Below are positions 1 to 8,018 of a DNA stretch of 16,684 nt, in pieces; within the stretch, counting starts at the first letter, position 1, and every line of letters starts with the position of its first letter. The DNA is from Burkholderiales bacterium. GTDB taxonomy: Bacteria; Pseudomonadota; Gammaproteobacteria; Burkholderiales; Burkholderiaceae_C. Location of the stretch: NCBI GenBank assembly GCA_011390055.1, contig JAABTC010000008.1:1-16684 (forward strand), written 5' to 3'. A program made the translations under genes and the position numbers. A model generated the notes under the pieces. The model ran no database searches. It was not told the origin of the DNA and worked only from the letters and a program-made list of their open reading frames with translations.

Positions 1-1696
1 GCACGACAGCCTGGGGGCCAACCTGATCGTGCAGGTCAAGGCCAACCGCGTGATGCGCGTGGTACCGCTCGAGAACGAAGACGTCAACGAATGCTGGCTC
101 GCCGACCGCGACCGCTTCTCGTACGAAGCGCTGAACGGCCCGCAGCGCCTGACGCAGCCGATGATCAAGCAGGGCGGCGCCTGGCAGGCGGTCGACTGGA
201 ACACCGCGCTGAACTACGTGGCCGAAGGCCTGAAGCGCATCCAGGGCGAGTTCGGCGCGGCGTCGATCGGCGCATTGGCTTCGCCCCACGCGACGGTCGA
301 GGAGCTGCACCTGCTGGCCAAGCTCACGCGCGGCCTGGGCAGCGAGAACATCGACCACCGCCTGCGCCACGCCGACTTCTCCAACCGCGGGCCCGCAGGC
401 TCGGCGCGTTGGCTGGGTCTGCCGATCGCTGCGCTGTCGTCGTTGCAGCGGGTGTTCATCGTCGGCTCGTTCCTGCGCAAGGATCATCCGCTGCTGGCCC
501 AGCGCCTGCGCCAGGCCGCGCGGCGCGGCGGCCAGATCGCGAGCCTGCATGCGGTGCACGACGACTGGGCCCTGCCGCTGGCGGCCCGCATGACGGCAGC
601 CCCCAGCGAGTGGCTTGCGGCGCTGGCGCAGGTCGCGGCCGCGGTGTCGCGCACGCAGGGCAGCACCGCGCCCGAGGGCGTGGGTGCCGTAGAGCCCGGC
701 GCAGAGGCCGGCCGGATCGCCGCCTCGCTGCTCAGCGGCGAGCGCAAGGCCATCCTGCTCGGCAACGCCGCGGCCCAGCATCCGCAAGCGGCGCAGCTGC
801 TGGCCCTGGCGCAGTGGATCGGCCAGGCCACGGGTGCCAGCGTCGGTTACCTCGGCGAGGCCGCCAACAGCGTCGGCGCGCAGTGGGTCGGTGCGCTGCC
901 AGGCGAAGGCGGCCTGGATGCCGGGCGCATTCTGACGGGGCCGATGAAGGCCTTGTTGTTGATGGGTGTCGAGCCGGCCTTCGATGCGGCCGACCCCGCC
1001 GCCGCGCAGGCGGCGCTGCAAGGTGCCGGCCTCGTCGTCTCGATGAGCCCCTTCAACGACGCCAACACGCGGGTTGCCGACGTGCTGCTGCCGGTGTCGC
1101 CGTTCAGCGAAACCGCCGGCACCTTCGTCAATGCCGAAGGGCGCGTGCAGAGCTTCCACGGCGTGGTGCGGCCGCTCGGCGACACGCGCCCGGCCTGGAA
1201 GGTGCTGCGCGTGCTGGGCAACCTGCTCGGCCTGCCGGGCTTCGAGCAAGAGTCTGCCGAGCAGGTCCGGGCCGAGGCCCTGGGCGAGGTCGCGACACTG
1301 GCCAGCCGCCTGGACAACCGCAGCCCGGCCGCGGTGGCGCTCGGGCCTGTGACGGGTACGGCCGCTTCGGGCCTGGAGCGCATCGCAGACGTGCCGATCT
1401 ACGCAACCGATTCCATCGTGCGGCGCTCGCCGCCGCTGCAGGACACGGCCGATGCGCGCGCGCCCATCGTCGGTCTGTCGAGCGCCGTGTGGCACCAGCT
1501 CGGTCTGCAGGCCGGCGACGCCGTGCGCGTCGCGCAGGGCACCGCTGCGGTCACTTTGCCGGCGCGCGAAGAGGCCAGCCTTGCCGATCGCGCGGTGCGC
1601 ATTGCCGCGGGCCACCTGCACACCGCGGGGCTCGGCGCGATGTTCGGCGCCGTCACGGTCGAAAAGGCTGCGGCCGCCGAAAGGCCACGCCCATGA
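1..1696 (+). CDS. nuoG: NADH-quinone oxidoreductase subunit G (NuoG), 5' end missing
   Basis: This is the C-terminal 564 residues of NuoG, the large iron-sulfur subunit of the peripheral arm of respiratory complex I. The reading frame is open from the left edge, starting HDSLGANL. This is the usual beta-proteobacterial NuoG sequence inside the molybdopterin-oxidoreductase-like domain, so the GTG at 29 is internal and not the start. Around fragment residues 345-385 lies the conserved stretch with SMSPFNDANT, VADVLLPVSPFSE and GTFVNAEGR, typical of this domain. The last ~70 residues resemble the molybdopterin-dinucleotide-binding fold seen in the superfamily. In complex I this domain carries no molybdenum cofactor. 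The N-terminal [2Fe-2S] ferredoxin part and most cluster ligands, roughly 200 residues, lie upstream of the window. The stop codon overlaps the nuoH start (ATGA), so the two genes are probably translationally coupled. Confidence 0.96.
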   Translation, partial: HDSLGANLIVQVKANRVMRVVPLENEDVNECWLADRDRFSYEALNGPQRLTQPMIKQGGAWQAVDWNTALNYVAEGLKRIQGEFGAASIGALASPHATVEELHLLAKLTRGLGSENIDHRLRHADFSNRGPAGSARWLGLPIAALSSLQRVFIVGSFLRKDHPLLAQRLRQAARRGGQIASLHAVHDDWALPLAARMTAAPSEWLAALAQVAAAVSRTQGSTAPEGVGAVEPGAEAGRIAASLLSGERKAILLGNAAAQHPQAAQLLALAQWIGQATGASVGYLGEAANSVGAQWVGALPGEGGLDAGRILTGPMKALLLMGVEPAFDAADPAAAQAALQGAGLVVSMSPFNDANTRVADVLLPVSPFSETAGTFVNAEGRVQSFHGVVRPLGDTRPAWKVLRVLGNLLGLPGFEQESAEQVRAEALGEVATLASRLDNRSPAAVALGPVTGTAASGLERIADVPIYATDSIVRRSPPLQDTADARAPIVGLSSAVWHQLGLQAGDAVRVAQGTAAVTLPAREEASLADRAVRIAAGHLHTAGLGAMFGAVTVEKAAAAERPRP

Positions 1697-2760
1697 TCGA
1701 CGCCTTCAACGCCAGCGGCGAGCAGTTGCTCGGCCCCACCTTGTGGCTCGTCGTGTGGAGTCTGATCAAGATCGTGGCGGTGCTGCTGCCGCTGCTCGGC
1801 TGCGTTGCCTACCTGACGTTGTGGGAACGCAAGGCCATCGGCTGGACGCAGATCCGCCCCGGCCCGAACCGCGTCGGGCCCTGGGGCCTGCTGACGCCGA
1901 TCGCCGACGCGGTGAAGCTGATCTTCAAGGAAATCATCCGACCCACCGCGGCCAACAAGGCGCTGTTCTTTCTCGGCCCGGTGATGACCATCATGCCGGC
2001 CCTGGCGGCCTGGGCCGTGATCCCCTTCGGCCCCGAGGTGGTCTTGGCCAACGTCAATGCCGGCCTGCTGTTCCTGATGGCGATCACTTCGCTCGAGGTC
2101 TACGGCGTGATCATCGCCGGCTGGGCCTCGAACTCGAAGTACGCCTTCCTCGGCGCGCTGCGCGCCTCGGCGCAGATGGTGAGCTACGAGATCGCGATGG
2201 GCTTCGCGCTGGTGGTGGTGCTGATGGTCTCGGCCAGCATGAACATGACCGACATCGTGATGGCCCAGTCGCGCGGCCGCGCAGCGGATGTCGGCCTGAC
2301 CTTCCTGTCGTGGAACTGGCTGCCGCTGCTGCCGATCTTCGTTGTCTACTTCATCGCCGGCCTGGCCGAAACCAACCGCCACCCGTTCGACGTGGTCGAG
2401 GGCGAAAGCGAGATCGTCGCCGGCCACATGATCGAGTACTCGGGCATGTCGTTCGCGATGTTCTTCCTCGCCGAGTACGCCAACATGATCCTGGTCAGCA
2501 CGCTGTGCGTGCTGATGTTCCTGGGCGGCTGGCTGTCGCCGATCGACTCGGTGTTCTTCAACTGGATCCCCGGCTGGATCTGGCTCGCGATCAAGGTCTT
2601 CGTCGTGGTCACGATGTTCCTGTGGGTGCGCGCCACCTTCCCGCGTTACCGCTACGACCAGATCATGCGGCTGGGCTGGAAGATCCTCATCCCCGTCACC
2701 CTTGTCTGGCTCGTTGTCGTCGGCTTGTGGATCCAGTCACCCTGGAACATCTGGAAATAG
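1693..2760 (+). CDS. nuoH: NADH-quinone oxidoreductase subunit H (NuoH)
   Basis: NuoH is the membrane-arm subunit at the junction with the peripheral arm. It helps form the quinone-binding chamber and couples quinone reduction to proton movement. The product is 355 residues, a normal length, and strongly hydrophobic with about eight membrane segments. Family signatures seen are WERKAIGW (44-51), RPGPNRVGPWG (55-65), the ETNRHPFD loop (226-233) followed by the acidic VEGESE segment, and RATFPRYRYDQ (313-323). The ATG at 1693 lies inside the end of nuoG (ATGA overlap) and gives the standard N-terminus, so the start is secure. nuoI follows after 15 bases. The assignment is certain by motif and by position in the operon. 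Confidence 0.98.
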   Translation: MIDAFNASGEQLLGPTLWLVVWSLIKIVAVLLPLLGCVAYLTLWERKAIGWTQIRPGPNRVGPWGLLTPIADAVKLIFKEIIRPTAANKALFFLGPVMTIMPALAAWAVIPFGPEVVLANVNAGLLFLMAITSLEVYGVIIAGWASNSKYAFLGALRASAQMVSYEIAMGFALVVVLMVSASMNMTDIVMAQSRGRAADVGLTFLSWNWLPLLPIFVVYFIAGLAETNRHPFDVVEGESEIVAGHMIEYSGMSFAMFFLAEYANMILVSTLCVLMFLGGWLSPIDSVFFNWIPGWIWLAIKVFVVVTMFLWVRATFPRYRYDQIMRLGWKILIPVTLVWLVVVGLWIQSPWNIWK

Positions 2761-2775
2761 AGAGTAGCCCGAGAC

Positions 2776-3273
2776 ATGTCCGCGCTCACCACCGTCAAGG
2801 ATTTCGCCAGCAGTTTCCTGCTGACCGAGCTGTTCAAAGGCATGGCCGTCACCGGCCGGCACTTCTTCGCGCGCAAGATCACGGTGCAATTCCCCGAAGA
2901 GAAGACGCCGCAGTCGCCGCGATTCCGGGGCCTGCATGCACTGCGCCGCTACGAGAACGGCGAAGAGCGCTGCATCGCCTGCAAGCTCTGCGAAGCGGTG
3001 TGCCCGGCGCTGGCGATCACGATCGAGTCCGACGTGCGCGACGATGGCTCGCGCCGCACCACGCGCTACGACATCGACCTCACCAAGTGCATCTTCTGCG
3101 GCTTCTGCGAAGAAAGCTGCCCGGTCGATTCGATCGTCGAGACCCACGTCCTCGAGTACCACGGCGAAAAGCGCGGCGACCTTTACTTCACGAAAGACAT
3201 GCTGCTGGCCGTGGGCGACCGCTACGAAAAAGACATCGCCGCGGCACGCGTCGCCGACGCGCCGTTCAGATGA
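2776..3273 (+). CDS. nuoI: NADH-quinone oxidoreductase subunit I (NuoI), 2x[4Fe-4S]
   Basis: NuoI is a ferredoxin-like subunit of the peripheral arm. It carries clusters N6a and N6b, which pass electrons from NuoG toward the quinone-reducing cluster N2. The protein is 165 residues and shows two complete CxxCxxCxxxCP motifs: Cys66, 69, 72, 76 and Cys105, 108, 111, 115. The N-terminal amphipathic helix region (residues ~10-35) matches the part that packs against the membrane arm. The start at 2776 sits 15 bases after the nuoH stop, with a weak purine-rich GAGAG stretch upstream. It ends at a TGA directly before a hairpin-rich repeat that separates it from nuoJ. Confidence 0.98.
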   Translation: MSALTTVKDFASSFLLTELFKGMAVTGRHFFARKITVQFPEEKTPQSPRFRGLHALRRYENGEERCIACKLCEAVCPALAITIESDVRDDGSRRTTRYDIDLTKCIFCGFCEESCPVDSIVETHVLEYHGEKRGDLYFTKDMLLAVGDRYEKDIAAARVADAPFR

Positions 3274-3280
3274 CCCACCC

Positions 3281-3352
3281 CCGAAGCGCCTTCGGCGCTC
3301 CCCCTCAAGGGGGCGCCCCCAGCGGCCCGGCAAAGCCGGTTCCGCGGCCGCT
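3281..3352. repeat. Hairpin-rich REP-like intergenic repeat between nuoI and nuoJ
   Basis: The 97-base nuoI-nuoJ gap is non-coding and made of consecutive inverted repeats. These are AGCGCC-TTC-GGCGCT (3285-3299), CCCCC-TCAA-GGGGG (3300-3313), and a perfect 12-bp palindrome GGGGGCGCCCCC (3309-3320) overlapping the previous one. The last is a larger hairpin with outer arms AGCGGCC (3321-3327) and GGCCGCT (3346-3352) and an inner CCGGC-AAA-GCCGG (3327-3339). From general knowledge, elements built like this are dispersed in many copies in Burkholderiales genomes; I could not verify the copy number here. No T-run follows any stem, so it does not look like an intrinsic terminator, and the operon continues beyond it. 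Confidence 0.75.
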
Positions 3353-3370
3353 GCTTGGTTGCACCGTTTG

Positions 3371-4030
3371 ATGAACTCCACCACTATTCTTTTTTACGTC
3401 TTCTCCGCGGTGCTGCTCGGCGCCGCGTTCGGCGTCATCACCGCGCGCAGCACGGTGCATGCGGCGCTGTACCTGGTGCTGGCCTTCTTCAGCGCGGCCT
3501 GCGTCTGGATGCTGCTGAAGGCCGAGTTCCTTGCCATCGCCCTGGTGCTGGTGTACGTCGGCGCGGTGATGGTGCTGTTCCTGTTCGTCGTGATGATGCT
3601 CGACATCAACACCGACAGCCTGCGGCACAACTTCTGGCGTCACTTTCCGCTCGCTGGCCTGGTGGGCGCGGTGATCGCGCTCGAGATGACGCTGGTGCTG
3701 CGCGGCGGCTTCGACCTGGGGGTGGCCCGCCCGCCGACCGCGGCGGAGCTGGCCTTGGGCAACACCAAGCTGCTGGGCATCGAGATCTACACCCAGTACC
3801 TGTACCCGCTGCAATTGGCCGCCGTGCTGCTGCTGGTGGCCATCATCGCGGCCATCGCGCTCACGTTGCGCGAGCGCAAGGATGCGCGCCATCTCGACCC
3901 CGCCCAGCAGATGCGCGCGAAGAAGGCCGACCGGGTGCGTCTGGTGAAGATGGCGCCCACGCGCGCGCCCGCACCGCCGCCACCGCCGCCCACGGCGACG
4001 CCAGACGCGGCCTCGACGGAGAAACGCTGA
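3371..4030 (+). CDS. nuoJ: NADH-quinone oxidoreductase subunit J (NuoJ)
   Basis: NuoJ is a small membrane-arm subunit of complex I next to NuoA, H and K. The product is 219 residues with about five membrane segments. The conserved LVYVGAVMVLFLFVVMML stretch (residues 60-77) is the family signature and contains the pi-bulge helix region. A hydrophilic C-terminal tail follows the last helix (from about residue 168). It ends in a low-complexity alanine/proline run with six consecutive prolines (202-207), which is likely disordered. The start at 3371 is chosen because it gives the canonical N-terminus; an open frame extends upstream only through the repeat. I see no Shine-Dalgarno sequence in the 20 bases upstream. 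The stop TGA shares its A with the nuoK ATG. Confidence 0.96.
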   Translation: MNSTTILFYVFSAVLLGAAFGVITARSTVHAALYLVLAFFSAACVWMLLKAEFLAIALVLVYVGAVMVLFLFVVMMLDINTDSLRHNFWRHFPLAGLVGAVIALEMTLVLRGGFDLGVARPPTAAELALGNTKLLGIEIYTQYLYPLQLAAVLLLVAIIAAIALTLRERKDARHLDPAQQMRAKKADRVRLVKMAPTRAPAPPPPPPTATPDAASTEKR

Positions 4031-4344
4031 TGTTGGGCAACGTCACGCTGTCGCATTTCCTGTCGCTGGGCGCGATCCTTTTCGCGCTGTCGGTGATCGG
4101 CATCTTCCTGAACCGCCGTAACCTGATCGTGCTGCTGATGGCCATCGAGCTGATGCTGCTGGCGGTCAACCTGAACTTCATCGCCTTCTCGCATTACCTG
4201 GGCGACATGGACGGCCAGGTGTTCGTCTTCTTCATCCTCACCGTGGCCGCCGCCGAAGCCGCGATCGGCCTGGCGATCCTGGTCGTGCTGTTCCGCAACC
4301 GCGCCTCGATCAATGTGCAGGAACTCGACAGCCTCAAGGGCTGA
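4030..4344 (+). CDS. nuoK: NADH-quinone oxidoreductase subunit K (NuoK)
   Basis: NuoK is a three-helix membrane-arm subunit, homologous to MrpC/ND4L, that lies on the proton translocation path. The protein is 104 residues, a typical length. The two functionally important membrane glutamates are present: Glu40 in MAIELMLLAVNLNF and Glu76 in TVAAAEAAIGLAI. They correspond to E36 and E72 of E. coli NuoK. The ATG at 4030 overlaps the nuoJ stop by one base (TGATG), which favours coupled translation. After the stop the operon is interrupted by a second structured repeat before nuoL. Confidence 0.98.
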   Translation: MLGNVTLSHFLSLGAILFALSVIGIFLNRRNLIVLLMAIELMLLAVNLNFIAFSHYLGDMDGQVFVFFILTVAAAEAAIGLAILVVLFRNRASINVQELDSLKG

Positions 4345-4355
4345 ACCTATGTATT

Positions 4356-4413
4356 GCCCCCAAGCTCACTTGCGTTCGCAGCCCCCCAGGGGGGCGCAGG
4401 CCTCCCTTGGGGC
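4356..4413. repeat. GC-rich palindromic repeat between nuoK and nuoL
   Basis: The 90-base gap between the nuoK stop and the nuoL ATG holds a structured element different from the one before nuoJ. Its outer arms are CCCCAAG (4358-4364) and CTTGGGG (4406-4412). Between them lies a CCCCCC-A-GGGGGG palindrome (4382-4394). The gap has an open frame in phase with nuoL from a TTG at 4354, but the peptide is low-complexity (Pro/Gly/Ala-rich) and is simply a translation of the repeat. I recall this sequence type as a common dispersed element in Burkholderiales, which a genome self-search would confirm. No T-tract follows, so termination is not indicated. Confidence 0.72.
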
Positions 4414-4434
4414 GGCCCGGCGCTCGGCCTGACC

Positions 4435-6495
4435 ATGCCTGTCACGCTCTCCCTCCCGCTGCTGCTGACGATCGCGCTGGCGCCCCTGGTCGGGGCCATC
4501 GCTGCCGGCTTTTTCGGCAAGGCCATCGGCCGCCGCGGCGCGCACACCGTCACGATCCTCGGTGTGCTGATCGCTTTCATCGGCTCGGCCGTGGTGCTCA
4601 AGCAGGTCGCGCTCGATGGCGCACGCTTCAATGCCACCGTCTACGAATGGATGGTGCTCGGTGGCCTGAAGATGGAGGTCGGCTTCCTGGTCGACGGCCT
4701 GACCGCGATGATGATGGCCGTCGTCACTTTCGTTTCGCTGATGGTCCACGTCTACACCATCGGCTACATGGAGGAAGACCCGGGCTACCAGCGCTTCTTC
4801 TCGTACATCTCGCTGTTCACGTTCTCGATGTTGATGCTCGTGATGAGCAACAACTTCCTGCAGCTGTTCTTCGGCTGGGAGGCGGTCGGCCTGGTCAGCT
4901 ACCTGCTGATCGGCTTCTGGTTCAAGAAGCCGACGGCGATCTTCGCCAACATGAAGGCCTTCCTGGTCAACCGCGTCGGCGACTTCGGCTTCATTCTGGG
5001 TATCGGCCTGCTGGTGGCGTATGCCGGCTCGCTGAACTACGCCGAGGTTTTCGCCAAGGGCAGCGATCTGGCGCGCATGCAGTTTCCGAACCCGTTCGGC
5101 GGGAGCGACTGGCTGCTGGTCACGGTGGCCTGCATCTGCCTGTTCATCGGCGCGATGGGCAAGAGCGCGCAGTTCCCGCTGCATGTGTGGCTGCCCGATT
5201 CGATGGAGGGCCCGACGCCCATCTCCGCGCTGATCCACGCCGCGACGATGGTCACCGCCGGGATCTTCATGGTCGCGCGCATGAGCCCGCTGTTCGAGCT
5301 TTCCGACACCGCACTCTCGTTCGTGCTCGTCATCGGCTCGATCACTGCGCTGTTCATGGGCTTCCTGGGCATCATCCAGAACGACATCAAGCGGGTCGTC
5401 GCGTATTCCACCTTGTCGCAGCTCGGCTACATGACGGTGGCTCTCGGTGCCTCGGCCTATTCGGTGGCGGTGTTCCACCTGATGACGCATGCCTTCTTCA
5501 AGGCCCTGCTGTTCCTGGCTGCCGGCTCGGTGATCATCGGCATGCACCACGACCAGGACATCCGCAACATGGGCGGCCTGCGCAAGTACATGCCGATCAC
5601 CTGGATCACGGCGCTGCTGGGGTCGCTGGCGCTGATCGGCACGCCGCTGTTCTCGGGCTTCTACAGCAAGGACTCCATCATCGAGGCGGTGCATGCCAGC
5701 ACGCTGCCGGGCTCGGGCTTCGCGTACTTCGCTGTCGTGGCCGGCGTCTTCGTCACGGCGTTCTACTCGTTCCGGATGTACTTTCTGGTCTTTCACGGCC
5801 CGGAGCGCTTCCGCGACAAGCCGTTCCCTGGCGAGCACGATCACGACGACCCTGGCGACGCGCATGCTCGTGGGCACGTGTCGCACAACGTGCACGTGCC
5901 GCATGAGTCGCCTTGGGTGATCACCGGGCCTTTGATCCTGCTTGCGCTGCCCTCGGTGTTGATCGGTTATTTCACGATCCAGCCGATGCTGTTCGGCGAC
6001 TTCCTGAAGGACGCGATCGTCAACGACGTCGTGCGCCACCCGGCCATGAAGGCACTGGCAGGCTTTTTCGACAGCGCCAGCGGCATGGCCGTGCATTCAC
6101 TGCAGACGGTGCCGCTGTGGCTGGCAGTCGCAGGCGTCGTGACGGCCTGGTGGTTCTACTTGAAGCAGCCAGCGATCCCGGCTGCCTTGAAGCGGCGCTT
6201 CTCGTGGCTGTACCGCCTGCTCGAGAACAAGTACTACCTCGACTGGTTCAACGAGCACGTGATCGCCGCCGGAACACGCCTCACCGGCATGGGCCTGTGG
6301 AAGGGTGGGGATGTCGGCCTGATCGACGGTGCGCTGGTCAACGGTTCGGCACGCACCGTGGGCGCCATCGCCCAGTTCACCCGGCGCCTGCAGACCGGCC
6401 ACCTCTACACCTATGCGCTGGTGATGCTGCTCGGCGTGTTCGCGCTGATGACCTGGCAACTCTGGCCGCAGGTGCGCCGGCTCTTCGGCCTCTGA
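4435..6495 (+). CDS. nuoL: NADH-quinone oxidoreductase subunit L (NuoL)
   Basis: NuoL is the distal antiporter-like proton-pumping subunit of complex I and carries the long lateral helix along the membrane arm. The protein is 686 residues from the ATG at 4435, a usual size. Key residues are visible: Glu149 in GWEAVGL, Lys243 in GKSAQFPLHVWLPD and Lys412 in FYSKDS, equivalent to E. coli NuoL E144, K229 and K399. A hydrophilic loop at residues 467-490 has seven histidines among acidic residues. The in-phase TTG at 4354 would add 27 low-complexity residues encoded by the upstream repeat, so it is rejected. There is no clear Shine-Dalgarno sequence before 4435. nuoM begins 35 bases after the stop. 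Confidence 0.97.
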   Translation: MPVTLSLPLLLTIALAPLVGAIAAGFFGKAIGRRGAHTVTILGVLIAFIGSAVVLKQVALDGARFNATVYEWMVLGGLKMEVGFLVDGLTAMMMAVVTFVSLMVHVYTIGYMEEDPGYQRFFSYISLFTFSMLMLVMSNNFLQLFFGWEAVGLVSYLLIGFWFKKPTAIFANMKAFLVNRVGDFGFILGIGLLVAYAGSLNYAEVFAKGSDLARMQFPNPFGGSDWLLVTVACICLFIGAMGKSAQFPLHVWLPDSMEGPTPISALIHAATMVTAGIFMVARMSPLFELSDTALSFVLVIGSITALFMGFLGIIQNDIKRVVAYSTLSQLGYMTVALGASAYSVAVFHLMTHAFFKALLFLAAGSVIIGMHHDQDIRNMGGLRKYMPITWITALLGSLALIGTPLFSGFYSKDSIIEAVHASTLPGSGFAYFAVVAGVFVTAFYSFRMYFLVFHGPERFRDKPFPGEHDHDDPGDAHARGHVSHNVHVPHESPWVITGPLILLALPSVLIGYFTIQPMLFGDFLKDAIVNDVVRHPAMKALAGFFDSASGMAVHSLQTVPLWLAVAGVVTAWWFYLKQPAIPAALKRRFSWLYRLLENKYYLDWFNEHVIAAGTRLTGMGLWKGGDVGLIDGALVNGSARTVGAIAQFTRRLQTGHLYTYALVMLLGVFALMTWQLWPQVRRLFGL

Positions 6496-6530
6496 CCGCG
6501 TGCGACCACAAGAATGACAACGGAACAACG

Positions 6531-8006
6531 ATGGGTCTGCTGAGCGTTGCAATCTGGCTGCCGGTGTTGATCGGCGGCGTGCTGCTGGCGCTCGGGCGCG
6601 ACGAGCAGGTGGCGAGCGTGCGTTGGCTGGCGCTGGGCGGTGCCGTGGTGAGCTTTCTCGTCACGCTGCCGCTGATCTCGCGCTTCGATGTCGCCAGCGC
6701 CGCGATGCAGTACCAGGAGAAGCTGCCCTGGATCGAACGCTTCCAGGTGTTCTACCACCTGGGCGTCGACGGCATCTCGGTGTGGTTCGTTCCGCTCACG
6801 GCGTTCATCACCATCATCGTGGTGGTGGCGGCGTGGCAGGTCATCACCGAGCGCGTGAACCAGTACATGGGCGCGTTCCTGATCCTGTCGGGTCTGATGG
6901 TCGGCGTGTTCAGTGCTCTGGACGGCCTGCTGTTCTACGTCTTCTTCGAAGCCACGCTGATCCCGATGTACATCATCATCGGCATGTGGGGTGGCCCGCG
7001 CCGCGTCTATGCGGCGTTCAAGTTCTTCCTCTACACGCTGCTCGGCTCGCTGTTGATGCTGGTGGCGCTGCTGTACCTGTACTTCAAGTCGGGCGGCAGT
7101 TTCAACATCCTCGACTGGCACCGGCTGCCCCTGCCGCTGTCCGCGCAGAGCCTGCTCTTCTTCGCCTTCTTCGCTGCGTTCTCGGTCAAGGTGCCGATGT
7201 GGCCGGTGCACACCTGGCTGCCCGACGCCCACGTCGAAGCGCCCACCGGCGGCTCGGTGGTGCTGGCGGCCATCATGTTGAAGCTCGGCGCCTACGGCTT
7301 CCTGCGCTTCTCGCTGCCGATCGCACCTGACGCAGCACGCGAGTGGGCCTGGCTGATCATCGCGCTGTCGCTGATCGCGGTGGTCTACATCGGCCTGGTG
7401 GCGCTGGTGCAGCAGGACATGAAGAAGCTGGTGGCGTATTCGTCGATCGCCCACATGGGCTTCGTGACGCTCGGCTTCTTCATCTTCAGCGAACTCGGCG
7501 TCTCGGGCGGCATCGTTCAGATGATCAGCCACGGCTTCATCTCCGGTGCGATGTTCCTGTGCATCGGCGTGCTCTACGACCGCATGCATTCGCGCGAGAT
7601 CGCCGATTACGGCGGCGTGGCCAACACCATGCCCAAGTTCGCCGCCTTCGCCGTCTTCTTCGCGATGGCCAACAGCGGCCTGCCGGGCACCAGCGGCTTC
7701 GTCGGCGAATGGATGGTGATCCTGGGCACCGTCAAGGCCAACTTCTGGCTCGCCGCCTTGGCGGCCACCGCGCTGATCTTCGGTGCGGCCTACAACCTGT
7801 GGATGGTCAAGCGCGTCTACTTCGGCGAGGTCGCGAATGCGCAGGTCAGGGCGCTCACCGACATCGACGCGCGCGAGTTCGCAATGCTCGCGGTGCTGGC
7901 CATCGCCGTGCTCTGGATGGGCCTCTACCCGAAGCCGTTCACCGACGTGATGCACGTGTCGGTGACGCAGCTGCTGCAGCATGTGGCGCAGAGCAAACTC
8001 AACTGA
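6531..8006 (+). CDS. nuoM: NADH-quinone oxidoreductase subunit M (NuoM)
   Basis: NuoM is the second antiporter-like proton-pumping subunit of the membrane arm, placed between NuoL and NuoN. The product is 491 residues with about 14 membrane segments. The expected charged residues are present: Glu140 in FYVFFEATLIPMY, Lys220 in FSVKVPMWPVHTWLPDAH, and Lys251 in AIMLKLGAYG. They match E. coli NuoM E144, K234 and K265. The ATG at 6531 is preceded by GGAA at a short distance and gives the standard MGLLSVAIWLP N-terminus; upstream in-frame codons are not conserved in character. nuoN follows after 12 bases. Confidence 0.98.
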   Translation: MGLLSVAIWLPVLIGGVLLALGRDEQVASVRWLALGGAVVSFLVTLPLISRFDVASAAMQYQEKLPWIERFQVFYHLGVDGISVWFVPLTAFITIIVVVAAWQVITERVNQYMGAFLILSGLMVGVFSALDGLLFYVFFEATLIPMYIIIGMWGGPRRVYAAFKFFLYTLLGSLLMLVALLYLYFKSGGSFNILDWHRLPLPLSAQSLLFFAFFAAFSVKVPMWPVHTWLPDAHVEAPTGGSVVLAAIMLKLGAYGFLRFSLPIAPDAAREWAWLIIALSLIAVVYIGLVALVQQDMKKLVAYSSIAHMGFVTLGFFIFSELGVSGGIVQMISHGFISGAMFLCIGVLYDRMHSREIADYGGVANTMPKFAAFAVFFAMANSGLPGTSGFVGEWMVILGTVKANFWLAALAATALIFGAAYNLWMVKRVYFGEVANAQVRALTDIDAREFAMLAVLAIAVLWMGLYPKPFTDVMHVSVTQLLQHVAQSKLN

Positions 8007-8018
8007 GCGGCCGGTCCG

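Noticed and set aside
91..3371. Very long overlapping plus-strand frames (889 and 639 codons) across nuoG-nuoI
   Set aside because: They are Arg/Ala/Pro-rich shadow frames typical of high-GC DNA, and the 889-codon frame only becomes real inside nuoH. The nuo frames explain the region fully.
4354..4434. TTG start extending NuoL by 27 residues
   Set aside because: The added residues are a translation of a palindromic intergenic repeat and do not resemble a NuoL N-terminus; the ATG at 4435 does.
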